Shown one piece after another: positions 26,619 through 34,289 of a stretch of 64,000 bases of DNA. How positions within the stretch are numbered: the stretch's first letter is position 1; the number at the start of each line of letters is the position of its first letter. Position numbers and translations under genes: made by a program. Under the pieces are notes generated by a model. That model searched no databases. It had not been told where the DNA came from and was given only the letters and a program-made list of their open reading frames with translations. The stretch is from an uncultured Pelagibacteraceae bacterium (lineage in GTDB: Bacteria; Pseudomonadota; Alphaproteobacteria; Pelagibacterales; Pelagibacteraceae), in NCBI GenBank assembly GCA_902618855.1, contig CACNCD010000002.1:1-64000 (forward strand). Direction: 5' to 3'.

Positions 26619-27226
26619 AAAATAATATATTTCTTTTTATTCAATTTTTTTTGACAATTTTGTAATTGATTTTTGTATTTATCTGATTGTTTTTTAACTC
26701 TTTTAGCAAGTCCAATAACTTTTGTATTTTTTTTATAGTTTTTATAGTTACCCCACCCCTCATGATAAGCAATATATTGTTTAAATGCATCTGATTTAGA
26801 AATTTTTAATATCTTTTCGGTTTTGTTTGTATACCACCCTATGAAATCAACACTATCTTTAAATCTAGTTCTTCTAGCAAGTTTGTTTCCCGTTTCTTTT
26901 TTATATTGTTTCCATGTTCCTTTTATTGCTTGCGAATATCCAAATGAGCTTGAGGGTCTTTTGTAAGGTATAACTTTAAATATTTTTTGTCTTTTAGGTT
27001 TAGCTAACCAATTGAAATCGGATTCCATTTTAATAATCGCTAATTGTATATGTATTGGTGTTCCCCACTTTTTTTCAGTATTTTTAGTATGTTTGTACCA
27101 AAGATATCTTTCTGAAAAAATTGAACATCCATCAGCAGTATTTTTTGGTATTGAGGAGCAAGAAGTTAAAATAAAAAAAAAGAATAAAATTAAAAGATTA
27201 TTTAAATTCAGCCGTCGCTTTTTCAT
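26615..27226 (-). CDS. Lysozyme-like (SLT-fold) lipoprotein, 203 aa
   Basis: A basic N-terminus, hydrophobic segment and lipobox LTSC with Cys23 mark it as a lipoprotein. The domain IQLAIIKMESDFNW puts a Glu68 followed by Ser where lytic transglycosylases have the catalytic ES; SSSFGYSQAIKGTWKQYKKETG corresponds to the GxMQ region and IAYHEGWGNYKNY to the final Y-N-x-G-like block. It probably cleaves peptidoglycan glycan strands at the envelope. The start overlaps the upstream ATPase inhibitor gene by 29 bases, an unusually large overlap. Confidence 0.82.
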   Translation of the reverse strand: MKKRRLNLNNLLILFFFFILTSCSSIPKNTADGCSIFSERYLWYKHTKNTEKKWGTPIHIQLAIIKMESDFNWLAKPKRQKIFKVIPYKRPSSSFGYSQAIKGTWKQYKKETGNKLARRTRFKDSVDFIGWYTNKTEKILKISKSDAFKQYIAYHEGWGNYKNYKKNTKVIGLAKRVKKQSDKYKNQLQNCQKKLNKKKYIIF

Positions 27227-27506
27227 TAAGCTCTTTCATTTTTTCTCTTATTTCATTATCAGAAATATTATGTGTTTTAAGATCATCTTTAATTTTTTGA
27301 AAAACATCTTCATCGCCCTCTTCTTTAAAATCAGCTTTTATTACAGATTGTATATACTCTTTTTCCTGATCACCATTATAACCTAAGATTTTTGAAACCC
27401 ACTCTCCAAGGTATTTATTTCTTCTTGCGCTTATCTTAAATTGTTTTTCCTCGTCATGTGCAAATTTTTTTTCAAAACTTTTTTTTCTATCCTCAAAAGA
27501 ATTCAT
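27198..27506 (-). CDS. ATP synthase inhibitor zeta subunit (DUF1476), 102 aa
   Basis: Matches the alphaproteobacterial zeta protein, which blocks ATP hydrolysis by F1 in Paracoccus in a way similar to mitochondrial IF1. The N-terminal MNSFEDRKKSFEKKFAHDEE and ARRNKYLGEWVSKILGY, then ADFKEEGDEDVFQKIKDDL, are the family's conserved blocks. ATG 27506 is chosen because GGAG lies 8 bases upstream and the family starts there. It overlaps VanZ-like by 4 bases and the lipoprotein gene by 29, far from the atp operon at 62.4 kb. Confidence 0.93.
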   Translation of the reverse strand: MNSFEDRKKSFEKKFAHDEEKQFKISARRNKYLGEWVSKILGYNGDQEKEYIQSVIKADFKEEGDEDVFQKIKDDLKTHNISDNEIREKMKELNEKATAEFK

Positions 27507-27862
27507 TTTTTTCTCCAAATATAAAATATTATCATCGAAAATATAACACCAGCTATATTACCAAATAAGTCAGAAAATTGAAAACTTCTATTAGGAATTA
27601 TCATATGAAGTGCCTCTAAAATAATTGAAATTGTAAAAAAGTAGTAAATTATTAATTTTTTATGACTTTTGTAATAATTTATAAATCCAAAAAAAGATAG
27701 TAACATAAATGCATACACATGATTTGACGATAACACAAAATCTGAAGTAATTTGAGGTTGTTTTTCAAAGCTTCTATAAAAAAGAAATCCTAATATGCTT
27801 CCTGGATAAATATAAAGAATTAAGAAAATTAAATTTAAAATATGGAATATTAATTTTGTCAT
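27503..27862 (-). CDS. VanZ-like membrane protein, 119 aa
   Basis: Four hydrophobic helices with VanZ-like features: SSNHVYAFMLLSFFGF near the middle and ILEALHMIIPNRSFQFSDLFGNIAGVIFSM near the end, where the E-x-x-H/Q ... D-x-x-x-N-x-x-G pattern is the conserved core of the family. The function of chromosomal VanZ-like proteins is unclear. It heads a three-gene overlapping minus-strand unit with the zeta subunit and the lysozyme-like lipoprotein. Confidence 0.82.
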   Translation of the reverse strand: MTKLIFHILNLIFLILYIYPGSILGFLFYRSFEKQPQITSDFVLSSNHVYAFMLLSFFGFINYYKSHKKLIIYYFFTISIILEALHMIIPNRSFQFSDLFGNIAGVIFSMIIFYIWRKK

Positions 27863-27894
27863 ATATAAAATAGGTTTATAAATAAAATTTTTAA

Positions 27895-28608
27895 ATGAGT
27901 CATTTAATTTTAATTAGACATGGTCAAAGTGAGTGGAATCTTGAAAAAAGATTTACTGGCTGGGTAGACGTAGATCTTGCTGCAAATGGAAAATTAGAAG
28001 CTTGTAAATCAGGAGAGCTACTAAAAGATAATAATATTAATATTGACTATTCTTTTTCTTCTTTACAAATTAGAGCAATTAATACTTTAAAACTTGTTCA
28101 CAATACAATGAGAATAAAAGAAACTTTTACAAAGGCATGGCAATTAAATGAAAGACATTACGGAGCTTTAACTGGACTAAATAAAGATGAAATGAAAAAA
28201 AAATTTGGAGAGAAAAAAGTTCACGAGTTTAGAAGATCCTGGAATATTAAACCTGAACCTTTAAATAAAAATAACCCTTACCATCCAATAAACATTGAAA
28301 CCTATAAGGACATTCCTAAAGAAAATTTGCCTGATACAGAGTCTTTAGAAGATACATATAATAGAGTTTTACCATATTATAAAAAAAATATTCAAAATAA
28401 GATTGTTGAAGGAAAAAATGTTCTAATAGTTGCGCATGGTAATTCAATCAGAGCAATGTGCAAATATCTTTTTAAATTAGATGAAAAAAAAATATCTTTA
28501 CTTGAAATTCCAACAGGAAATCCATTGGTTATTAATTTTGAAAAAAATAAAATAGTTAAGTGCAAATACTTAGATAAATCCAGGGCAAAGGATTTAATTG
28601 CCTTTTAA
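27895..28608 (+). CDS. gpmA: 2,3-bisphosphoglycerate-dependent phosphoglycerate mutase, 237 aa
   Basis: Interconverts 3- and 2-phosphoglycerate in glycolysis/gluconeogenesis. The phosphohistidine motif LIRHGQSEWN (His9), RFTGWVDVDL, LNERHYGALTGLNK and VAHGNSIRAM are all present, the dPGM pattern. The ending GNPLVINFEKNKIV is typical. The 3' end overlaps the convergent murU-like gene by 15 bases. Confidence 0.97.
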   Translation: MSHLILIRHGQSEWNLEKRFTGWVDVDLAANGKLEACKSGELLKDNNINIDYSFSSLQIRAINTLKLVHNTMRIKETFTKAWQLNERHYGALTGLNKDEMKKKFGEKKVHEFRRSWNIKPEPLNKNNPYHPINIETYKDIPKENLPDTESLEDTYNRVLPYYKKNIQNKIVEGKNVLIVAHGNSIRAMCKYLFKLDEKKISLLEIPTGNPLVINFEKNKIVKCKYLDKSRAKDLIAF

Positions 28609-29286
28609 TAAGTTATTATAAACTTCCAAATTTGTTACATGTAAAAACTCATTATCACTTCTAAAGCCATATAACTTTTTGTCCTTAATTAAGCTTTTCC
28701 ATATTTCTAAAATTGAAAAATTTTTATTTATGGATGAACTAAAAACTTTTCTATTAATTATTTGACATCCTGTAAAAATGTAATTGTTTTCTTTATTTTT
28801 TTTTAATAAATTTTCAGACAAAGTGAAATCACCTTTCAAGTTTTTATCGAAGCTTAAATTTTTTTCAACGACTAATAAAATTGTTTCTTTATTTTTTGAA
28901 AAGTAAAAATTTTTCATTTGATTAATTAGAGTTAAATAATTTAAATTCCAAATTGTATCAGGATTAAACACTAAGAAATCTTGTTCATTAGAAGATTTAA
29001 TCATATTTAAAATGCCGCCACCAGTATCCAAAATTTCATCACCATCACTTATGACTTCTATTTCAATTTCAAAATTTTTTTCTTTAATAAATTTTTTAAT
29101 TTCTTCCTGCAGATAAAAAGTATTGATTTTAATTTTTTTGATTTCTAAATTTTTTATTAGTTCAATAGTATTTTCTAATAAAGTAATATTATTTATTTTT
29201 AAAAGTGGTTTTGGAATTTTTAGCGTCAACGGGTTTAATCGCTTTCCATATCCTGCACATAAAATTAAAGCCGTATCAATATTCAT
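28594..29286 (-). CDS. murU: Sugar-1-phosphate nucleotidyltransferase (MurU-like), 230 aa
   Basis: Nucleotidyltransferase fold with the signature LILCAGYGKRLNPLTLKIPKPL at the N-terminus and DGDEILDTGGGILNM with the metal-site DTGGG in the middle. Together with the adjacent kinase gene it matches the AmgK-MurU pair: AmgK phosphorylates N-acetylmuramic acid at C1 and MurU makes UDP-MurNAc, bypassing de novo synthesis during wall recycling. Generic mannose-1-phosphate guanylyltransferase is the alternative. The start overlaps amgK by 4 bases. Confidence 0.82.
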   Translation of the reverse strand: MNIDTALILCAGYGKRLNPLTLKIPKPLLKINNITLLENTIELIKNLEIKKIKINTFYLQEEIKKFIKEKNFEIEIEVISDGDEILDTGGGILNMIKSSNEQDFLVFNPDTIWNLNYLTLINQMKNFYFSKNKETILLVVEKNLSFDKNLKGDFTLSENLLKKNKENNYIFTGCQIINRKVFSSSINKNFSILEIWKSLIKDKKLYGFRSDNEFLHVTNLEVYNNLLKGN

Positions 29287-30245
29287 TTTTTCATTCTACA
29301 CTTTTTTGTAAAATTATTATCTAAACAATTTTTTAAATTATAAAAAATTATATTATTATTTATTCTACTTTCAATTAACTCCCAAGCGTGTGGTATCATT
29401 TTTAAATACTTTTTTTTATTGTCTCTGATGGCTAATCTAGTAAAGATCCCAATTATCTTTAGGTTTCTTAAAACTGATAATATTTCAAAATCATTTTTAA
29501 AATAATTTTTGTTTATTTTATTTTTATTTAAATCAATATAAAAATTGTATACTGAATTTTTGATTTTTTTTGAGGTTTTTATTCTCACATCATCAATTAG
29601 AGAAGCTAGATCATAGGCTTTATTTCCAATTACAGCATCTTGACTATCTAGTACTCCAATTTTATTTTTACTTATCATCAGATTAGAAACATGAAAGTCT
29701 CTATGAACAAAAGTATCATTTTTTAATTTTAACTTTGAAAGTAAATAATTAATTTCATTTGAAAGTTTTTTATTTAATTTTGTAACTTTTTTTTTATTTA
29801 TTTTTTTTGGCACATACCATTGCATAAAAAGCTTTGCTTCATTGAATAGTAATTTTTTTGAATAAAGTGGAAGTATATAATTCTTATTTTTAAAGTTTTT
29901 AATTTTTTTTTCCTCAATTTTTTGGATTTTTTTTAAAAGAAAAATTACATTTTTAAATAATTTAGACTGATTTTTTTTCCTCTTTAAATTTGAGTAAATT
30001 GAAAAATTCCCAAAGTCTTCAATCTCTATAAAATTTTGCTTGTAATTGTTGCTTAAAATTTTTGGTGCTTTAATGCCATTTTTAATTAATATTTTATTTA
30101 TTGCATCGTAGATTAATAAATTTTTTTTTTTCTCTTTTTTTGCATAAACAATTACTGAGGTTTTTTCTTTTGATTTTTTTCTAAAAAAAACTCTAAAAGA
30201 TGCATCACTCTTTATCTTTTTAAAAATTTTTTTATCTAAATTCAT
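29283..30245 (-). CDS. amgK: Aminoglycoside-phosphotransferase-family sugar kinase (AmgK-like), 320 aa
   Basis: APH fold: the catalytic loop VHRDFHVSNLMI and the DSQDAVIGNKAYDLASLIDD metal-binding segment are clear. The gene lies between tsaE and murU, the position of amgK in many alphaproteobacteria, where it is the anomeric MurNAc/GlcNAc kinase of cell-wall recycling rather than an antibiotic-resistance enzyme. The protein is very Lys-rich. The start overlaps tsaE by 14 bases. Confidence 0.84.
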   Translation of the reverse strand: MNLDKKIFKKIKSDASFRVFFRKKSKEKTSVIVYAKKEKKKNLLIYDAINKILIKNGIKAPKILSNNYKQNFIEIEDFGNFSIYSNLKRKKNQSKLFKNVIFLLKKIQKIEEKKIKNFKNKNYILPLYSKKLLFNEAKLFMQWYVPKKINKKKVTKLNKKLSNEINYLLSKLKLKNDTFVHRDFHVSNLMISKNKIGVLDSQDAVIGNKAYDLASLIDDVRIKTSKKIKNSVYNFYIDLNKNKINKNYFKNDFEILSVLRNLKIIGIFTRLAIRDNKKKYLKMIPHAWELIESRINNNIIFYNLKNCLDNNFTKKCRMKK

Positions 30246-30684
30246 TTATTTTCAAAATTCTTTTATCTGATTTTGATTTATATTTGAATAAAAGTTCAAT
30301 TCTTTTTTTTGGTCTTTTACTTATTTTCTCTGGCCATTCTATCAAGGTCAAAATACTACTGCAATTTTCCAATATCCCTAAATTTTTTATATCAATTTTT
30401 TTTTCTATCCTAAAAAGATCATAATGTTCGATTAAAAGATTCTTTACCTTATATTCGTGTAATAAATTGAATGTTGGGCTTGGAACTTCTGTTAATTTAA
30501 CTTTATTAATTTGTTGAAGATTGTTAATCAAATACTTAATAAAAGTGGTTTTACCTACACCTATTTCACCAAAAAAAAATAATATATCGCCTTTTTTAAT
30601 TTTTTTTGAAACTTCTTTTGCTATTTTAGCTGTGTCGCTTTCTTTTGAAATATCAAATTTGCTACTTTTAGTAGCGATAGGCAT
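30232..30684 (-). CDS. tsaE: tRNA threonylcarbamoyladenosine biosynthesis ATPase TsaE, 150 aa
   Basis: P-loop ATPase that acts with TsaB/TsaD in making t6A37 of ANN-decoding tRNAs. The Walker [10 protein letters not shown] follows [12 protein letters not shown], and [18 protein letters not shown] and LIEWPEK are the conserved TsaE blocks. Two in-frame ATGs are possible, 30684 and 30702, both inside the end of ahcY; I took the shorter overlap (17 bases). No good ribosome-binding site is visible, so translational coupling to ahcY is likely. Confidence 0.92.
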   Translation of the reverse strand: MPIATKSSKFDISKESDTAKIAKEVSKKIKKGDILFFFGEIGVGKTTFIKYLINNLQQINKVKLTEVPSPTFNLLHEYKVKNLLIEHYDLFRIEKKIDIKNLGILENCSSILTLIEWPEKISKRPKKRIELLFKYKSKSDKRILKINEFR

Positions 30685-31954
30685 CTGGTTTGTAAGGTCC
30701 ATCAGGTGTTACACTAATATAATCCGCCTGATCTTTAGACATTTTAGTTAGTTTCGCTCCAACTTTTTCTAGGTGTAATCTTGCTACTTTTTCATCTAGA
30801 TGTTTTGGTAATACGTAAACTTTTTTTTCATACTTTTCAGAATTATTCCAAAGTTCTATTTGAGCAGTAACTTGATTAGTGAAAGATGCGCTCATTACAA
30901 AACTTGGGTGACCAGTAGCACACCCTAAATTAACCAATCTTCCCTCTGCTAATAAAATAATTCTTTTGTTACTTGGTAAAGTAATTTCATGTACTTGTGG
31001 CTTAATCTCATCCCATTTGTAATTTTTTAAGGCTTCAACTTGAATCTCATTATCAAAATGTCCAATATTACATAATATCGCTCTGTCTTTCATATCTCTC
31101 ATGTGGTCAGCAGTGACAATATCTTTATTTCCTGTGGCCGTAACAACTATATCCGCCTCTTTGATCATCTCGTCCATTAAAACAACTTCATAACCTTCCA
31201 TGGCAGCCTGAAGAGCGCAAATTGGGTCTGTTTCTGTAACCATAACTCTTGCACCGCTTTGTCTTAAAGAAGCAGCACTTCCTTTACCTACATCTCCAAA
31301 ACCAGCAACAATCGCAACTTTTCCTGACATCATTACATCTGTTGCCCTTTTAATTCCATCAACTAAACTTTCTCTACAACCATATAAATTATCAAATTTT
31401 GATTTTGTAACAGAGTCGTTCACATTAATTGCCGGGACCATTAAGGTTCCTTTTTCTTGCATTTTTTTTAAAGCTAAAACTCCAGTGGTAGTCTCTTCAC
31501 TAAGTCCTTTAACATTTTTTAAAAGTTCTTTATATTCTTTGTGCATCAAAGCAGTTAAATCACCACCATCATCTAAGATCATATTTGGCTCCCAACCCTT
31601 CTTTCCAACAATCGTTTGCTTTACACACCACCAATATTCTTCTTCTGTTTCACCTTTCCATGCAAATACAGGAATTCCTGCTTTAGCTATTGCTGCAGCT
31701 GCATGATCTTGTGTTGAAAATATATTGCATGAGGACCATCTAACATCAGCACCCAACTCTACTAAGGTTTCAATTAAAACAGCTGTTTGAATTGTCATGT
31801 GAAGGCAACCAACAATTTTAGCTCCTTTTAAGGGGGATTTTCCTTTATATTCTTTTCTAATTGCCATTAACCCAGGCATTTCCGTTTCAGCTAGTGAAAT
31901 TTCTTTTCTTCCAAATTCAGCTTGAGAAATATCTTTAACTTTAAAATCTTCCAT
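30668..31954 (-). CDS. ahcY: Adenosylhomocysteinase (S-adenosylhomocysteine hydrolase), 428 aa
   Basis: Hydrolyses the SAM by-product SAH to adenosine and homocysteine with bound [34 protein letters not shown], the Rossmann [10 protein letters not shown] and the C-terminal [10 protein letters not shown] are classic. ATG 31954 matches the family start; an upstream in-frame ATG at 31990 would add twelve unrelated residues. It sits 44 bases after chvG and overlaps tsaE. It clears SAH made by methyltransferases such as Cfa. I saw no SAH riboswitch in the 44-base gap. Confidence 0.97.
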   Translation of the reverse strand: MEDFKVKDISQAEFGRKEISLAETEMPGLMAIRKEYKGKSPLKGAKIVGCLHMTIQTAVLIETLVELGADVRWSSCNIFSTQDHAAAAIAKAGIPVFAWKGETEEEYWWCVKQTIVGKKGWEPNMILDDGGDLTALMHKEYKELLKNVKGLSEETTTGVLALKKMQEKGTLMVPAINVNDSVTKSKFDNLYGCRESLVDGIKRATDVMMSGKVAIVAGFGDVGKGSAASLRQSGARVMVTETDPICALQAAMEGYEVVLMDEMIKEADIVVTATGNKDIVTADHMRDMKDRAILCNIGHFDNEIQVEALKNYKWDEIKPQVHEITLPSNKRIILLAEGRLVNLGCATGHPSFVMSASFTNQVTAQIELWNNSEKYEKKVYVLPKHLDEKVARLHLEKVGAKLTKMSKDQADYISVTPDGPYKPDAYRY

Positions 31955-31998
31955 TGCTGGGGTTCTAACAATAATAATTAAAAGAATCAACTTTTAGA

Positions 31999-33537
31999 TC
32001 AACTTTTTGGAAAAGTAATTTCAACGTTTGCTCCTTTTTGATTGGGGTTATTTGACGCTCTAATTACACCTCCATGAAGATCAACAAGATTTTTAACAAT
32101 ATTTAGGCCTAACCCTGAATGTTCACCAAACTTTTCTGGTCTATTGCTATAAAATCTTTGAAAAATTTTTTTGGTATCCTTTTCTTTAAATCCTTGGCCT
32201 TCGTCAATTACTTTAAGCAGAACATTACCGTTATTATCCTTCTTAAGTTCAACTGATATTTTTTGGTTATCTGAACTAAAAGAAATAGAGTTATCAAGTA
32301 GATTTGCTATTATCTGCTCTATTCTATTTTCGATTCCATAAATTTTATAGTTACTTGAATTATTTTTTTCAATAAATTCAATTTTAATACCTCTTTTTGT
32401 CTCGTAAATATTATTAAAATCATCAACTACAGATTTAATAATATATTTAAGATCAATAATGTTCATTGGTTCTTTGCTTAATGCAACTTCGTCTTTTAGA
32501 ATTTGAGAATAATCAGTAATCAATCTCTCAATTCGTAAAATATCATGGTCAAGAATTTTCAATAATTTTAATCTCTCAGATTTATCACTTGTTTCATTTA
32601 AAATTTCTGTTGCACTTTTTAATGAAGCTAACGGGTTTCTAATTTCATGAACTAAATCTGTAGAAAAATTTTCTGCACTTTGAATTCTTTGTTGTAGATT
32701 GTGGGTCATATCATCCAATGATTTAGAGAGCGTTCCAAGTTCATCATTTCTATTTTTTAAAATATTAATATTTGTTTTCTCTTTACTTTTATCTTTAATA
32801 ATTTTTGTATAATCCACTAGATTTTTTATTGGTTTTAAAAAATATCTATTAAGTATTATAGAAAAAATTAAAATTACAATTGCAACTATAATTGCTGTTC
32901 TAATAGTGAAAGTTTTTCTCTCGTCTATTGCATTTTTAATATCATTTGCATTTTCTGTTATAGTAATAAAACCAATATTTTTACCATCAATGATAATATT
33001 TTTTATTGTGGTTAACAAAAATTGGTTATAGTTTTCTTGAACAAAAGTATATGGCCTTCCATAATCTTTGGATTTAGAATAATTTAGCAAAATATCTTTA
33101 GGGGATAATTTATCTTTTTTTTTTAATTCCTTTTTAATTTTTTTTTCTTTTAAGGTTTTATCATTAATTTGATCAAGTTCGACAGCATCTAATCTTTGAG
33201 AAAAAGATCTGGGATCAAGATCTAGTGTGTCTGTATCTCCAATTAAATTAAAATTATTATCAAAAAAAATAACTCTATCTAAATTTTGAAATAAGAATCT
33301 TGTTGAAAATAAAAATTTTCTTATATCTTGATTGTTAAATTTTATCTTTAATCTATCAATATGACTTATAGTATTATTTATGATCTGAATATGGTTTGCG
33401 GTTTTCTTTTTTATTAAGATAGGTTGTACATTAGTTAAATATAGAACTGTAAAAGTTCCGATAATTATAAAAAAGACAAAGTTTACAAATAAAAATTTTT
33501 TTAGAATGGATAAATTTTTTATTAAAGCATTGAACAT
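31999..33537 (-). CDS. chvG: Sensor histidine kinase, ChvG-like, 512 aa
   Basis: Membrane sensor with helices at about 14-36 and 212-231 around a periplasmic domain of some 170 residues, then HAMP (around 232-285), the phosphoacceptor His297 in STDLVHEIRNPLASLKSA, and the N, G1 and G2 boxes (ANLLDNSISFS, VIDEGQGF, HSGLGLNIVKNLV). ChvG senses acid or envelope stress in rhizobia and signals through ChvI. The start overlaps the last base of the chvI stop, so they are co-translated. Confidence 0.92.
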   Translation of the reverse strand: MFNALIKNLSILKKFLFVNFVFFIIIGTFTVLYLTNVQPILIKKKTANHIQIINNTISHIDRLKIKFNNQDIRKFLFSTRFLFQNLDRVIFFDNNFNLIGDTDTLDLDPRSFSQRLDAVELDQINDKTLKEKKIKKELKKKDKLSPKDILLNYSKSKDYGRPYTFVQENYNQFLLTTIKNIIIDGKNIGFITITENANDIKNAIDERKTFTIRTAIIVAIVILIFSIILNRYFLKPIKNLVDYTKIIKDKSKEKTNINILKNRNDELGTLSKSLDDMTHNLQQRIQSAENFSTDLVHEIRNPLASLKSATEILNETSDKSERLKLLKILDHDILRIERLITDYSQILKDEVALSKEPMNIIDLKYIIKSVVDDFNNIYETKRGIKIEFIEKNNSSNYKIYGIENRIEQIIANLLDNSISFSSDNQKISVELKKDNNGNVLLKVIDEGQGFKEKDTKKIFQRFYSNRPEKFGEHSGLGLNIVKNLVDLHGGVIRASNNPNQKGANVEITFPKS

Positions 33538-34238
33538 TAACTAACATTCCATCTATATCCACTCCCGTATCTAGTCTCAATTGCGGAAAAGTTTTCATCA
33601 ATTTTTTTAAATTTTTTTCTAATCCTTTTAACATGGCTGTCTATAGTTCTATCCTCAATATCTGTATCTTCTCTGTAAGCTATATCCATTAACTGAGATC
33701 TTTCTTTAATAATACCTGGTCTTTTAGCAAGTTCTTGTACTATTAAAAATTCTGTAGTTGTTAATTTATCAGGTAATTGTTTACCTGCCCATTCACATTC
33801 TAATTGTGAAGGATCTAATTTTAATTTTCCATGAGAAATAATATTTTTACTATCTTCAATACTACTAATATTTTTTTTTCTTAGCTGCACCCTTATTCTT
33901 TCAATCAAAACTTTTATTGAAAAGCCTCCAGATTTTTTAATAAAATCATCCGCTCCAAGTTTAAGACCTAATAATTCATCTACTTCTTCATCCTTTGAAG
34001 TTAGAAATATGACTGGTAAAGAACTTTTTTTTCTAAGTTTTTTTAAAAGTTCCTCGCCATCCATTTTTGGCATTTTAATATCTACTATTGCTAAATCTGG
34101 AGGTGTTCTTGTAAGGCCAATAAGCGCACTTTCTCCATCTAGATAAGTTTGAACATTATAGCCCTCTTTCTCAAGAGCTATACTTATGCTTGTAAGAATA
34201 TTTCTATCATCATCTATAAGCGCTATAGTTTGTTTCAT
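33537..34238 (-). CDS. chvI: OmpR-family response regulator, ChvI-like, 233 aa
   Basis: Receiver domain with Asp9/Asp10 and phosphoacceptor Asp53 ([13 protein letters not shown]), the LTSKDEE loop, then a winged-helix DNA-binding domain ending in [14 protein letters not shown] and [12 protein letters not shown]. Partner of the ChvG kinase immediately downstream. Together they are a conserved envelope-stress system of alphaproteobacteria and one of the few two-component systems kept in SAR11. Confidence 0.94.
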   Translation of the reverse strand: MKQTIALIDDDRNILTSISIALEKEGYNVQTYLDGESALIGLTRTPPDLAIVDIKMPKMDGEELLKKLRKKSSLPVIFLTSKDEEVDELLGLKLGADDFIKKSGGFSIKVLIERIRVQLRKKNISSIEDSKNIISHGKLKLDPSQLECEWAGKQLPDKLTTTEFLIVQELAKRPGIIKERSQLMDIAYREDTDIEDRTIDSHVKRIRKKFKKIDENFSAIETRYGSGYRWNVS

Positions 34239-34289
34239 AAGGCCTATATAAAAATACTAAATTGTTTTAATTTGGGCAACATATCATTA

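Noticed and set aside
31955-31998. Possible SAH riboswitch before ahcY
   Set aside because: The gap is only 44 bases and shows no stable stem with the expected conserved segments.
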